From assembly GCA_012103535.1 (NCBI GenBank), contig WLWQ01000001.1, positions 310,001 to 374,000 of the forward strand: DNA of 64,000 nucleotides, read 5' to 3'. The stretch's first letter is position 1; each line of letters begins with the position of its first letter. The notes beneath the pieces are model-generated. The model was not told the origin of the DNA and did no database searches. It was given only the letters and a program-made list of their open reading frames with translations. Source of the DNA: Pseudomonadales bacterium. Lineage in GTDB: Bacteria; Pseudomonadota; Gammaproteobacteria; Pseudomonadales; Pseudohongiellaceae. Below, one piece after another: positions 40,738-48,689 of the stretch. The position numbers and the translations under genes were made by a program.

Positions 40738-40824
40738 TGGTGCCCGGGGCCGGAATCGAACCGGCACGGTGTTTCCACCGAGGGATTTTAAGTCCCTTGC
40801 GTCTACCAATTTCGCCACCCGGGC
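40738..40824 (-). tRNA. tRNA-Leu (anticodon TAA)
   Basis: On the minus strand the gene opens GCCCGGGTGGCGAAATTGG and ends CCCGGGCACCA, with the CCA encoded. The acceptor stem pairs fully, the anticodon loop is ACTTAAAAT, and a long variable arm (class II) is present. The 3' end borders the accessory island, a usual attachment site for integrative elements. Confidence 0.95.
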
Positions 40825-40851
40825 ATGTGTTAGGTGGGCTTACTTTAATAA

Positions 40852-40925
40852 TGGAGGCTGGGGTCGGAATCGAACCGGCGTACACGGAGTTGCAGTCCGC
40901 TGCATAACCACTCTGCCACCCAGCC
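40852..40925 (-). tRNA. tRNA-Cys (anticodon GCA)
   Basis: Minus strand: opens GGCTGGGTGGCAGAGTGG, anticodon loop ACTGCAACT, ends CCCAGCCTCCA with the U73 discriminator and encoded CCA. All arms pair apart from one C-A in the T-stem, also seen in Pseudomonas. It is the only intact copy of three. Confidence 0.95.
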
Positions 40926-41041
40926 TATTAAATTTTTATCTGCTTCCGACAAGTAACGGTCGGAATGATTCGCAATTGAACTCAGTTCAATTACTCACCC
41001 CTGCGGGGCAGCCGACGGCTGTCTGCGCTGCGATGCAGCTT

Positions 41042-41097
41042 TCGAACCGGCGTACACGGAGTTGCAGTCCGCTGCATAACCACTCTGCCACCCAGCC
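41042..41097 (-). pseudogene. partial tRNA-Cys copy (acceptor 5' side to T-loop)
   Basis: 56 bases identical to 40870-40925 of the intact tRNA-Cys: 5' acceptor strand, D-arm, anticodon arm and 5' half of the T-arm. The 3' part is displaced by the hairpin insert, and the 3' acceptor strand and CCA are missing. Confidence 0.85.
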
Positions 41098-41264
41098 TAT
41101 AAATTTCTGTTTTACTTCCAACCTGTATCCGGTCGGAATGATTCGCAATTGAACTTAGTTCAATTACTCACCCCTACGGGGCAGCTTACAGCTGTGGCCT
41201 ACACGGATGTAGGTCTGCCGGAATCGCCGGGAGCGAATTCCGGCCAGCGCTGCTAACGCAGCTT

Positions 41265-41390
41265 TCAAACCGGCGTACACGGAGTTGCAGTCCGCTGCAT
41301 AACCACTCTTCCGGCTCGCTGATAAAACGCTCGCGTTACGCGAAACTCAAAACTAACGCTTTAACAACGTTTCGCTACACCCACCCAGCC
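41265..41390 (-). pseudogene. second partial tRNA-Cys copy, also split in the D-arm
   Basis: 41265-41309 and 41382-41390 match the anticodon/T-arm side and the 5' acceptor of tRNA-Cys with one mismatch, separated by a 72-bp insert in the D-arm. It lacks the 3' acceptor. Confidence 0.75.
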
Positions 41391-41495
41391 ACACTAAATT
41401 AATTTCCAAGCTGCCAGAAGACGGCGAACTATACCAATACTCAAAAGATTGAGCATGTGTGTCGATTAAAAAAACTGAACTATCGAGAGGAAAAT

Positions 41496-41571
<76 letters not shown>

Positions 41572-41701
41572 TTAAGACTTACAACAATTATGGCAGTTTT
41601 CATTCCTTACGCAATTAACTACTTGGAATTACCTGGGTTACCAGCACCGCCATAAAAGAGGCGCTTATTCTAATGTCAAACCAATGCGAGTCAAGGAAGA
41701 A

Positions 41702-42247
41702 TCAGCTTTCCTTAAAGGATCTCCAGGCATTCATGCAGTAATGCGCCATCGAATAAAGACTGATTAACGCAGCGACATGAATCCCATAAAAGCCAAATTG
41801 CCAAACCCATTGTGCAGAATCATCGCTATAAAGCAGCAAGGCTGTCATTGCCAACATCTGTACCGTTGTTTTTAGCTTGCCGGAAAAGGCAACAGCCACC
41901 GCCTTCCGCTTGCCTTGGCTCGCCATCCATTCCCGCAGAGCAGAGATTAGAATTTCTCGGGAAATAATGATGATGGTGGCGACTAATAAAGCCGGATAAA
42001 CCGCTACCAACATAATGAGCACTGTGACTACTAACAACTTGTCAGCCACTGGATCGATAAACGCACCGAATTCCGAAGTTAATCCAAGTTTGCGTGCGAC
42101 ATAACCATCGAGCCAATCACTAAAACTGGCGACTGCAAACAAAATTGCAGCCCACAAATTGGCCGAGGGAAAATTGGCGTAATAACAGGCTATAACTGCT
42201 GGAATTAGCAGTAGTCTAAGGTAAGTTACCAGGTTGGCCCAATTCAT
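41702..42247 (-). CDS. pgsA: CDP-diacylglycerol-glycerol-3-phosphate 3-phosphatidyltransferase
   Basis: Makes phosphatidylglycerophosphate, the committed step to phosphatidylglycerol and cardiolipin, in the inner membrane. 181 aa with four or more membrane segments. The CDP-alcohol phosphotransferase motif is intact: DWLDGYVARKLG, then GAFIDPVADK with the last two metal aspartates. It lies between uvrC and the tRNA genes, as in E. coli. Confidence 0.96.
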   Translation of the reverse strand: MNWANLVTYLRLLLIPAVIACYYANFPSANLWAAILFAVASFSDWLDGYVARKLGLTSEFGAFIDPVADKLLVVTVLIMLVAVYPALLVATIIIISREILISALREWMASQGKRKAVAVAFSGKLKTTVQMLAMTALLLYSDDSAQWVWQFGFYGIHVAALISLYSMAHYCMNAWRSFKES

Positions 42248-42367
42248 AGCTCAGTACTGAAAATTTATATCGAATTGAAACAGACTGTTATACTCTAAAA
42301 ATGAAGTCGAATGTTAGGTTAGTGCTTGCTCACGTTTCTACCAAAAAGAACTGTGATGCATTCGACA

Positions 42368-44215
42368 TTAATTGTTATGTAGGTATGCATATATGTTTTC
42401 GGCCAATTTCTTACTAATCCCAGAAACTTTTGCTATTTCTCCTTCGCTCGCTTTGCGAATCTCTTGTTGACCGCCAAAATGTTTCAATAACTCTCTTCTT
42501 CGTTTTGGTCCGAGTCCCGGAATTGATTCCAGCGTTGATTGCTTTCTCGCTTTTGCCCGCCGTTGACGATGACCGGTGATGGCAAATCGATGGGCCTCAT
42601 CCCTGATTTGCTGCAATAGGTGCAAAGCAGGCGATTCCGTAGGCATGGCAATCTCCCGGTAGCCCGCTTCAGTATCGAGATACAGAGTTTCTTGCCCCGC
42701 TCTGCGGCTAATGCCCTTGGCAATGCCTAGCAAACAGATCTCTGGCAGAGAGAATTTCTCCAGAACTCCCTTAGCCTGGGTCAGCTGCCCTTTGCCGCCA
42801 TCGATAAGCAGAATATCCGGAATCTTGCCCTCGCCTTTGCTAAGCCGGGTAAAACGCCGGTCTAGCACCTGTTCCATGGCCCCGTAATCATCCCCTGGAG
42901 TGACATCCTTGATGTTGAAGCGGCGGTAATCTGCTTTTACTGCGCCGTTCTCATCAAATACCACACAGGAGGCCACGGTGCCTTCGCCTGCGGTATGGCT
43001 GATATCGAAGCACTCGATCCGTGCTGGCTGGGAATCTAACTTAATAGCGTCTTGTAACTGCTTGAAACGTTTCTGGATATTCTGTTTATCACTAATATGG
43101 GCTTGAAGGGATTGAGCGGCATTGGTATGGGCTAGCTGAACCCATTTAGCACGATGCCCCCGCACCCTTTGGGAAAGCTTAATTTTGCGTCCTGCGACGT
43201 AGCTCAAGGCTTCCTGCAGGCTCTCCCCGTCTTCTAATGTAGTGGGCACGATAATCTCTAGGGGTATATTGGCGGCCTTGTCGTCACCCAGGTAGTTTTG
43301 CGAAATAAAGGCGCCGAGCACGTCCGCTGGAGATTCTGCTAGCTTGAAGCGAGGATAGTAGCCTTTACTGCCAATTATGCGTCCACCACGAACGTAGATG
43401 GCGTGAACACACACATAGGGTTGCTGGAGTTCTGCCGCCAATACATCCGCATCATTGCCCTGGTTCGCGACATATTGCTCTTCCTGAATCCTGCGCAGAT
43501 CGATGATCTGGTCCCTGATCAGCGCGGCTTTTTCAAATGCTTCAGATTCTGCCGCTAACTTCATGTTTTTAGTCAGTTCTTTGGTGAGGAGCTGGCTTTT
43601 TCCTTGCAGAAACAAGGTTGAATAGTGAACATCCTGAGCGTAGTCCTCGGGTTTGATCAGATCGACGCAGGGAGCCGTGCAGCGCTTGATCTGATACTGC
43701 AGGCAGGGTCGTGAGCGATTCTTAAAATAGCTGTCCTCACATTGCCTTACGCGAAATACTTTCTGCAACACTTGAAGAGTTTCACGGGTAGCATGAGCGC
43801 TAGGATAGGGTCCGAAGAAACGACCTGAGCGCTTACGGCTGCCGCGGTAGAAAGCCAGGCGCGGATAGGTATCGGACTCGGTTAAAAGAATATAAGGGTA
43901 AGACTTATCGTCCCGCAGCTGGATGTTATAAACGGGACGTTGCTCTTTAATCAGACTTTGTTCGAGCAACAACGCTTCCGTGTCGCTATTAGTGACCGTG
44001 ACCTCGATGGAAGCGATTTTTTCCACCATCGCCATGGTGCGCGACGCCAATCCCGAAGCCCTAAAATAACTTCCAACACGATTTTTCAAATTGCGGGCTT
44101 TGCCGACATACAGAACATCACCATCGGCACCAATCATACGATACACCCCGGGACGTCGCGTTAAAGACGCCAGGTAATTTTTAGGATCGAATTTTTCGGG
44201 AGCTTCTGTGGCCAT
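42368..44215 (-). CDS. uvrC: UvrABC system protein C
   Basis: Excision nuclease subunit that cuts both sides of a DNA lesion. 615 aa (E. coli 610). The N-terminal GIY-YIG domain has GVYRMI and LYVGKARNLKNRVGSY. A UVR domain follows near residue 200. The C-terminal RNase H-like nuclease has RIECFDISHTAGE and LLIDGGKGQL, and the tail is a helix-hairpin-helix pair (LESIPGLGPKRRRELL, IAKVSGISKKLAENIY). Between gacA and pgsA, the conserved order. Confidence 0.97.
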   Translation of the reverse strand: MATEAPEKFDPKNYLASLTRRPGVYRMIGADGDVLYVGKARNLKNRVGSYFRASGLASRTMAMVEKIASIEVTVTNSDTEALLLEQSLIKEQRPVYNIQLRDDKSYPYILLTESDTYPRLAFYRGSRKRSGRFFGPYPSAHATRETLQVLQKVFRVRQCEDSYFKNRSRPCLQYQIKRCTAPCVDLIKPEDYAQDVHYSTLFLQGKSQLLTKELTKNMKLAAESEAFEKAALIRDQIIDLRRIQEEQYVANQGNDADVLAAELQQPYVCVHAIYVRGGRIIGSKGYYPRFKLAESPADVLGAFISQNYLGDDKAANIPLEIIVPTTLEDGESLQEALSYVAGRKIKLSQRVRGHRAKWVQLAHTNAAQSLQAHISDKQNIQKRFKQLQDAIKLDSQPARIECFDISHTAGEGTVASCVVFDENGAVKADYRRFNIKDVTPGDDYGAMEQVLDRRFTRLSKGEGKIPDILLIDGGKGQLTQAKGVLEKFSLPEICLLGIAKGISRRAGQETLYLDTEAGYREIAMPTESPALHLLQQIRDEAHRFAITGHRQRRAKARKQSTLESIPGLGPKRRRELLKHFGGQQEIRKASEGEIAKVSGISKKLAENIYAYLHNN

Positions 44216-44312
44216 AAACCGCCAAATCCACCTGAACGGTCAGGCCTGGGTGAGGCCAACCTGGGTCAGGCTAAATAGAAGCTTGGGAGATTAGCTGAAG
44301 CTCAGTGGGGTC

Positions 44313-45026
44313 TCAACTGGCAACACGATCCAGCTGGGGAAGTTTTTCTAAATCCCGGGCATCGTCGGTAAGACCATGTTTCACTGCAAGAATAGTTAAC
44401 TCAACATCACTGCGTATGCCAAGTTTTTCAAAAATGCGGTAGCGATAACTGTAGACAGTTTTAGGACTTAGATCGAGATACTGAGAAATTTGACTAACTT
44501 TCTTTCCGTCAGTAAGCATTTGAGCAATCTGCATCTCTCGGCGCGAAAGCTTGTCGAACAAAGAGCCGCCCTTCTGATTGAATGGATCCAGTGCTAATTG
44601 CGTAGCCACTTCAGGGGTTACGTAGTGCTGTCCGTCCTGCACCATGCGCACCGCCTTAAGCATTTCTTCAACGCCAACGCTCTTCGTTATGAAGGACATG
44701 GCACCAGCTCTCAGCATCTGCGAAGGAATAACACCTGACGCAACAGAAGACATCGCTATGATCTTGATTTGGGGTGATATTTTAACCAGGCTATGGGTAG
44801 CTTCTATGCCCCCGATGCCTGGCATACGGGCATCCATCAGGACAATGTCGGGGGCGTGATGTTTAACGAATTCTACCGCTTCTTCGCCACTCCCGGCTTC
44901 TCCTATCACATACATATCGTCTTCATCGCCAAGCATGCGCGCGACACCAGCACGAACTAATTCGTGATCGTCGACCAGAAGGATTGAAATTTTTGCTTCG
45001 GAAAAAGTAGTTGAATTTAGTTTCAT
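44313..45026 (-). CDS. gacA: response regulator GacA/UvrY
   Basis: Two-component response regulator of the NarL/FixJ family that activates small RNAs of the Csr/Rsm system. The receiver has the acidic pair DDHE, the phospho-acceptor in IVLMDARMPG, and the switch Lys in FITKSV. The LuxR-type HTH is LSRREMQIAQMLTDGKKVSQ with SPKTVYSYRYRIFEKL. The ATG at 45026 gives 237 aa, longer than UvrY by about 20 N-terminal residues; a GTG at 45056 is less likely. Adjacent to uvrC, as usual. Confidence 0.93.
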   Translation of the reverse strand: MKLNSTTFSEAKISILLVDDHELVRAGVARMLGDEDDMYVIGEAGSGEEAVEFVKHHAPDIVLMDARMPGIGGIEATHSLVKISPQIKIIAMSSVASGVIPSQMLRAGAMSFITKSVGVEEMLKAVRMVQDGQHYVTPEVATQLALDPFNQKGGSLFDKLSRREMQIAQMLTDGKKVSQISQYLDLSPKTVYSYRYRIFEKLGIRSDVELTILAVKHGLTDDARDLEKLPQLDRVAS

Positions 45027-45152
45027 TGTTCTAATTATTCTCTCAGCGTGACCCACCAGAATGGCGATAACTCAATTAGTAGCACAGCGGTTCAACAGTG
45101 TTCAAATTTTAATCAATAAAACGGGAACTGGTTCACATTCTTTGCCTAATCC

Positions 45153-45180
45153 CAATGACAATTTTTGAAAATTGTCATTG
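45153..45180. repeat. 12-bp perfect palindromic hairpin between murB and gacA
   Basis: CAATGACAATTT at 45153-45164 pairs exactly with AAATTGTCATTG at 45169-45180 around a TTGA loop. Neither strand has a U-tract after it, so it is not a standard terminator. It lies after the murB stop and before gacA, and could be an operator or an mRNA hairpin. Confidence 0.6.
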
Positions 45181-45208
45181 TCAGTAAAGGTAATTCATTA
45201 GTGTTCAT

Positions 45209-46222
45209 TTAGAGAATTTGCACTTCCGGTTCTAAGGCAATTCCGAATTTTTCCAGCACCGAGCTGCTCATCTCTTGTGCTAGTAAAAGTATGTCTTCGC
45301 CACTGGCTTCCCCTGGATTTACCAAAACCAGAGCATGATTGTTATGAACTTTTGCCCGACCTCTACTGCGCCCTTTCCAGCCCAATTTATCCAAGAGCCA
45401 GGCCGCCGGTATTTTAGTCAGGCCTTCTTCCTCAATGTCGAAGTTCGGCAGTCCCGGTAACTGCTCACTCAATGCAGCGTATTTCTCCTGAGAAATAGTC
45501 GGATTCTTAAAAAAGCTACCGGCATTCCCTAACTCAGCAGGGTCAGGTAATTTCTCACGGCGGATACTGCAAACGGTTTCAAATACAGTCTGGGGGTTCG
45601 GTTCAGTATCTTTCAATCGTTCCGTCAGCGCCTGGTAACTCAGATTAGGCTCCCACTGCTTACTTAATTCTAAGGTCACATCAATGACGATATATCGGCC
45701 CCTTCCGCCACTCTTGAAGACGCTGTCACGATAGGCAAATTCACACTGAGATTTATCCATGCTTAGCCAACGATTTTCTTCCCGATCATAGGCCGTTAAT
45801 TCCACAAAATAATTGGCAATCTCAGCGCCATAGGCACCGATGTTTTGAATCGGTGCTGCACCAACTGTTCCTGGAATAAGCGCAAGATTTTCAAGCCCAT
45901 ACAGGTTTTTATTCAAGCATGTACTTACGAAGTTATGCCAATTTTCGCCGGCCGCTACCCGTACTCGCTCAAACTCTGCAGAAGCTGATTCCAGCCACTC
46001 TACTCCCTGGTTCCCGATATGGACCACCAAACCCGGGAAGTCTCTGATAAGGAGCACATTGCTACCACTCCCTAGTACCTGGATCGGGAGGTTTTCTTGC
46101 TGGGCATAGCTCAGTGCTTCTTCCAGATCATTACGATTCGCAATGGACGTGAAAAAAGCCGCACTGGCCTGCACTCCAAAGCTGTTATAAGCCTGGAGAC
46201 TTTTTGATTGGGCTATTGCCAT
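45209..46222 (-). CDS. murB: UDP-N-acetylenolpyruvoylglucosamine reductase MurB
   Basis: FAD enzyme that makes UDP-N-acetylmuramic acid for peptidoglycan. 337 aa, type I. FAD-binding segments are QVLGSGSNVLL and GLENLALIPGTVGAAPIQNIGAYG split over residues 98-121. Catalytic Tyr is in EFAYRDSVFK. The serine proton donor is in NAGSFFKNP, and a catalytic Glu near the C-terminus is in LEPEVQIL. Its start is 3 bp from the phosphatase stop, so it is in the same operon. Confidence 0.96.
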   Translation of the reverse strand: MAIAQSKSLQAYNSFGVQASAAFFTSIANRNDLEEALSYAQQENLPIQVLGSGSNVLLIRDFPGLVVHIGNQGVEWLESASAEFERVRVAAGENWHNFVSTCLNKNLYGLENLALIPGTVGAAPIQNIGAYGAEIANYFVELTAYDREENRWLSMDKSQCEFAYRDSVFKSGGRGRYIVIDVTLELSKQWEPNLSYQALTERLKDTEPNPQTVFETVCSIRREKLPDPAELGNAGSFFKNPTISQEKYAALSEQLPGLPNFDIEEEGLTKIPAAWLLDKLGWKGRSRGRAKVHNNHALVLVNPGEASGEDILLLAQEMSSSVLEKFGIALEPEVQIL

Positions 46223-46225
46223 GGG

Positions 46226-46729
46226 TTATTGATCGGCGGGCAAACTGTGCTGCTTAACGATATGGGCCAATAAATTATTGCTGGCTTCTTCCACCAGATC
46301 CAATACCAGCTCAAAGCCCTGAGCGCCACTGTAATAGGGATCTGGCACCGCATCGTATTCAGATCCGCCGAAGTGCAGAAACAACTGCAGATTTTGCTGG
46401 TATTGCGCAGGGCACTGCTTCTCCAGGTCGCGCAGATTGGTGCTATCCATAGCCAGGATATAATCGAAGCGCTGAAAATCAGTCGATTCCACCTGGCGGG
46501 CCCGCTGTTTGCTCAAATCATAGCCCCGTTGCGCCGCGACCTCGAGTGATCGAGGATCAGGCGGCTGGCCGATATGCCAGTCGCCGGTTCCAGCAGAGTC
46601 TACTTTAATATAATTAGATAAGCCTTTGTCATATATATACTTTTCAAACACGCCATGAGCCGTTGGCGAACGGCAAATATTGCCCAGGCAGACCATTAGT
46701 ACCTGAATAGTTGTGGATTTCGGCGCCAT
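46226..46729 (-). CDS. low-molecular-weight protein-tyrosine phosphatase
   Basis: 167-aa phosphatase. The P-loop is CLGNICRSPTA near the N-terminus (CX5RS), and the general-acid Asp is in DPYYSG. In gammaproteobacteria this gene often sits with kdsB and murB; partner kinases are unknown here. It lies between murB and kdsB with gaps of 3 and 5 bp. Confidence 0.93.
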   Translation of the reverse strand: MAPKSTTIQVLMVCLGNICRSPTAHGVFEKYIYDKGLSNYIKVDSAGTGDWHIGQPPDPRSLEVAAQRGYDLSKQRARQVESTDFQRFDYILAMDSTNLRDLEKQCPAQYQQNLQLFLHFGGSEYDAVPDPYYSGAQGFELVLDLVEEASNNLLAHIVKQHSLPADQ

Positions 46730-46734
46730 TGATT

Positions 46735-47469
46735 CTAGACCGCTGCCAGGGCCGCGCGAACTGCTTCCAGATCCTTCTCGGTATCAACACCAGCGGGAAT
46801 TTGTTCGCTGCTCACCTCTACGTGGACTTTTACCCCATTGAAAAGCGCACGTAATTGCTCCAGTTTTTCTGAAATTTCGAGCTCCGACGGCGGCCACTGC
46901 ACGAAGTCATTCAATACACTGACTCGATAGGCATAGATACCTACGTGCCGGAAGCAGTTCTGCGCAGAAGCACTGGCCTGATAAGGGATAGTTGCGCGAC
47001 TGAAATATAAAGCATTCCCTTTGGCATCCATAACCACCTTCACTGCGTTTGGATCTTCCACTTCTTCCTGAGAAGACATCACTTCACAGAGTGTTGCCAT
47101 GCCGACATCGGCTTTGGCACTTAAATTATTTGCAACCTGGTTGATTACTGTTGGTGGAATTAGTGGTTCATCAGCTTGTACATTAACCACTAATTCATCA
47201 CTGGATAACGCGAGTTGAGTAGTTACTTCCTGAATTCGATCAGTGCCCGAACGATGAGAGTCAGCAGTCATAAAGACTTTAGCGCCAAACTGTTCTGCAA
47301 CTTTTTGAATGCGCTCATCGTCGGTTGCAATGCAAACTTGCTTCGCATCACTACTGCAGGCTCGCTCGTAGGTATGTTGCAACATAGGCTTACCGCATAA
47401 ATCCAATAATGGTTTACCGGGCAAGCGTTGTGCAGCATAACGAGCAGGAATGATGACCGTAAAGCTCAC
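46735..47469 (-). CDS. kdsB: 3-deoxy-manno-octulosonate cytidylyltransferase KdsB
   Basis: Activates Kdo with CTP for lipopolysaccharide core synthesis. 244 aa (E. coli 248). N-terminal VIIPARYAAQRLPGKPLLD is the nucleotide-binding signature. VNVQADEPLIPP and HVGIYAYRVSVL follow. The GTG start at 47469 overlaps the TAG stop of the Trm112-like gene by one base, a coupled junction. Confidence 0.97.
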   Translation of the reverse strand: MSFTVIIPARYAAQRLPGKPLLDLCGKPMLQHTYERACSSDAKQVCIATDDERIQKVAEQFGAKVFMTADSHRSGTDRIQEVTTQLALSSDELVVNVQADEPLIPPTVINQVANNLSAKADVGMATLCEVMSSQEEVEDPNAVKVVMDAKGNALYFSRATIPYQASASAQNCFRHVGIYAYRVSVLNDFVQWPPSELEISEKLEQLRALFNGVKVHVEVSSEQIPAGVDTEKDLEAVRAALAAV

Positions 47470-47657
47470 TAGAATTTTTCCCGCTCTTCTAAAGTAATCT
47501 CTCGTGCTTCTTCGCTTAGCATAACTGGCACGTCATCTTTAATTGGAAACGCCAACGCATCGCCTAAACAAATAAGTTCCTGGGAATCTTTATCGTAGTG
47601 CAAATTCCCTTTGCAGAGTGGGCAAACCAAAATACCTAACAATTTTTTGTCTAACAT
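47469..47657 (-). CDS. ycaR: Trm112 family protein (YcaR)
   Basis: 62-aa zinc-ribbon-like protein: [11 protein letters not shown] keeps the first Cxx[21 protein letters not shown] is the conserved second half with one further Cys. The bacterial family always lies between lpxK and kdsB and has no settled function; eukaryotic Trm112 activates methyltransferases. Confidence 0.92.
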   Translation of the reverse strand: MLDKKLLGILVCPLCKGNLHYDKDSQELICLGDALAFPIKDDVPVMLSEEAREITLEEREKF

Positions 47658-47675
47658 TGCAGTTTCATGTTCCCG

Positions 47676-48689
47676 TCAGTTGCTGTCATTAATAGAGTCT
47701 TTTACTTTTTTTGTAAACTCATTTAAGAATGCCGCTTGCAAATTAACTTCAGCCTGCAAGTACCAGAAGTTGTTTTTCGCAAAGTCCTCGCACTTAACCG
47801 CATCTTTTTCCGTCATTACAACCGGTTGGTTATTGTCGATTTCGGCCTTAACAAAATCGTCAAGCGAGAATGGGTGATGATCGGGAAAAGTAAATTGTTC
47901 AACCAGGTATGGCAACTTCTCCAAGGCGGTATAGAAGCGCGCCGGATTTCCTATACCGCAAACCGCCTGTAGAGTATTTCCCATATTAAACGGAGCGCCA
48001 CTAAATGGCCGCTTTTCTCCCGTAGCAAGATTCACTAAAAATTTTGGCTCCATCTCCATTGCAGAGGCTTCTTTGCGCACTTCAGTTCCATCTGCACCAT
48101 TTACTATAATAAAGTCGACAGAATCTAAGCGGGAAACTGATTCCCGTAACGGGCCGGCAGGCAAACATAGACCATTGCCAAAGCGTCTATGCCCATCTAC
48201 AACTACTATCTCTATGTCACGAAACAGTTTGTAGTGTTGTAAGCCATCATCACTGAGAACAACATCTACCTGTTCCCTGCTTAATAAATGTTGCAATGCC
48301 GAGTTTCTATCAGGATCAACAACAACTGGACACTTGGTGTTACGAGCAATTAGTAGCGCTTCGTCGCCGACAACAGCGGGACTATCATTGCCGCCTACCA
48401 ACATTGGATAATTTGCAGCTTTACCGCCAAAACCTCTGCTAATGATACCCGGGTGTATTCCCTGCGTTTTTAAATGCTGGCAAAGAGCGATTAGTAATGG
48501 TGTTTTACCGGTGCCACCTACTGTGATGTTGCCTACTACTACGATTGGAACGGACACAGAGTCCGGTCGTGTGTTGATTGATTGCAAGGATCTGCGCAGA
48601 GCTGCCAGGCCTTGAAACACAATCGCCAATGGCCACAATAAGATTAGCCACCCTGCTTTCCTATACCAGGCTCGTTCCAGGAAATTCAT
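47676..48689 (-). CDS. lpxK: tetraacyldisaccharide 4'-kinase LpxK
   Basis: Phosphorylates the lipid A precursor at the inner membrane. 337 aa. N-terminal membrane helix (LILLWPLAIVFQGLAALRR), Walker A GNITVGGTGKT, and the LSDDGLQHYKL motif with the catalytic Asp. Its ATG overlaps the msbA stop by 4 bases. Confidence 0.95.
   Translation of the reverse strand: MNFLERAWYRKAGWLILLWPLAIVFQGLAALRRSLQSINTRPDSVSVPIVVVGNITVGGTGKTPLLIALCQHLKTQGIHPGIISRGFGGKAANYPMLVGGNDSPAVVGDEALLIARNTKCPVVVDPDRNSALQHLLSREQVDVVLSDDGLQHYKLFRDIEIVVVDGHRRFGNGLCLPAGPLRESVSRLDSVDFIIVNGADGTEVRKEASAMEMEPKFLVNLATGEKRPFSGAPFNMGNTLQAVCGIGNPARFYTALEKLPYLVEQFTFPDHHPFSLDDFVKAEIDNNQPVVMTEKDAVKCEDFAKNNFWYLQAEVNLQAAFLNEFTKKVKDSINDSN

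Larger units (their letters stand above)
40957..41390 (-). repeat. tandem array of T-loop-split tRNA-Cys copies with structured inserts
   Basis: Two repeat units of about 173 and 260 bp follow the intact tRNA-Cys. Each begins GGTCGGAATGATTCGC (40958 and 41131). It then carries a string of hairpins: AATTGAACT/AGTTCAATT, CCCC/GGGG, CAGCC/GGCTG (CAGCT/AGCTG in the second unit) and GCTGC/GCAGC. It ends in the anticodon-side two thirds of tRNA-Cys. Differences between units fall in loops or are compensatory. The second unit has two extra hairpins (41198-41213 and 41217-41244) and a further 72-bp insert in the D-arm. No protein gene is seen here. Confidence 0.7.
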
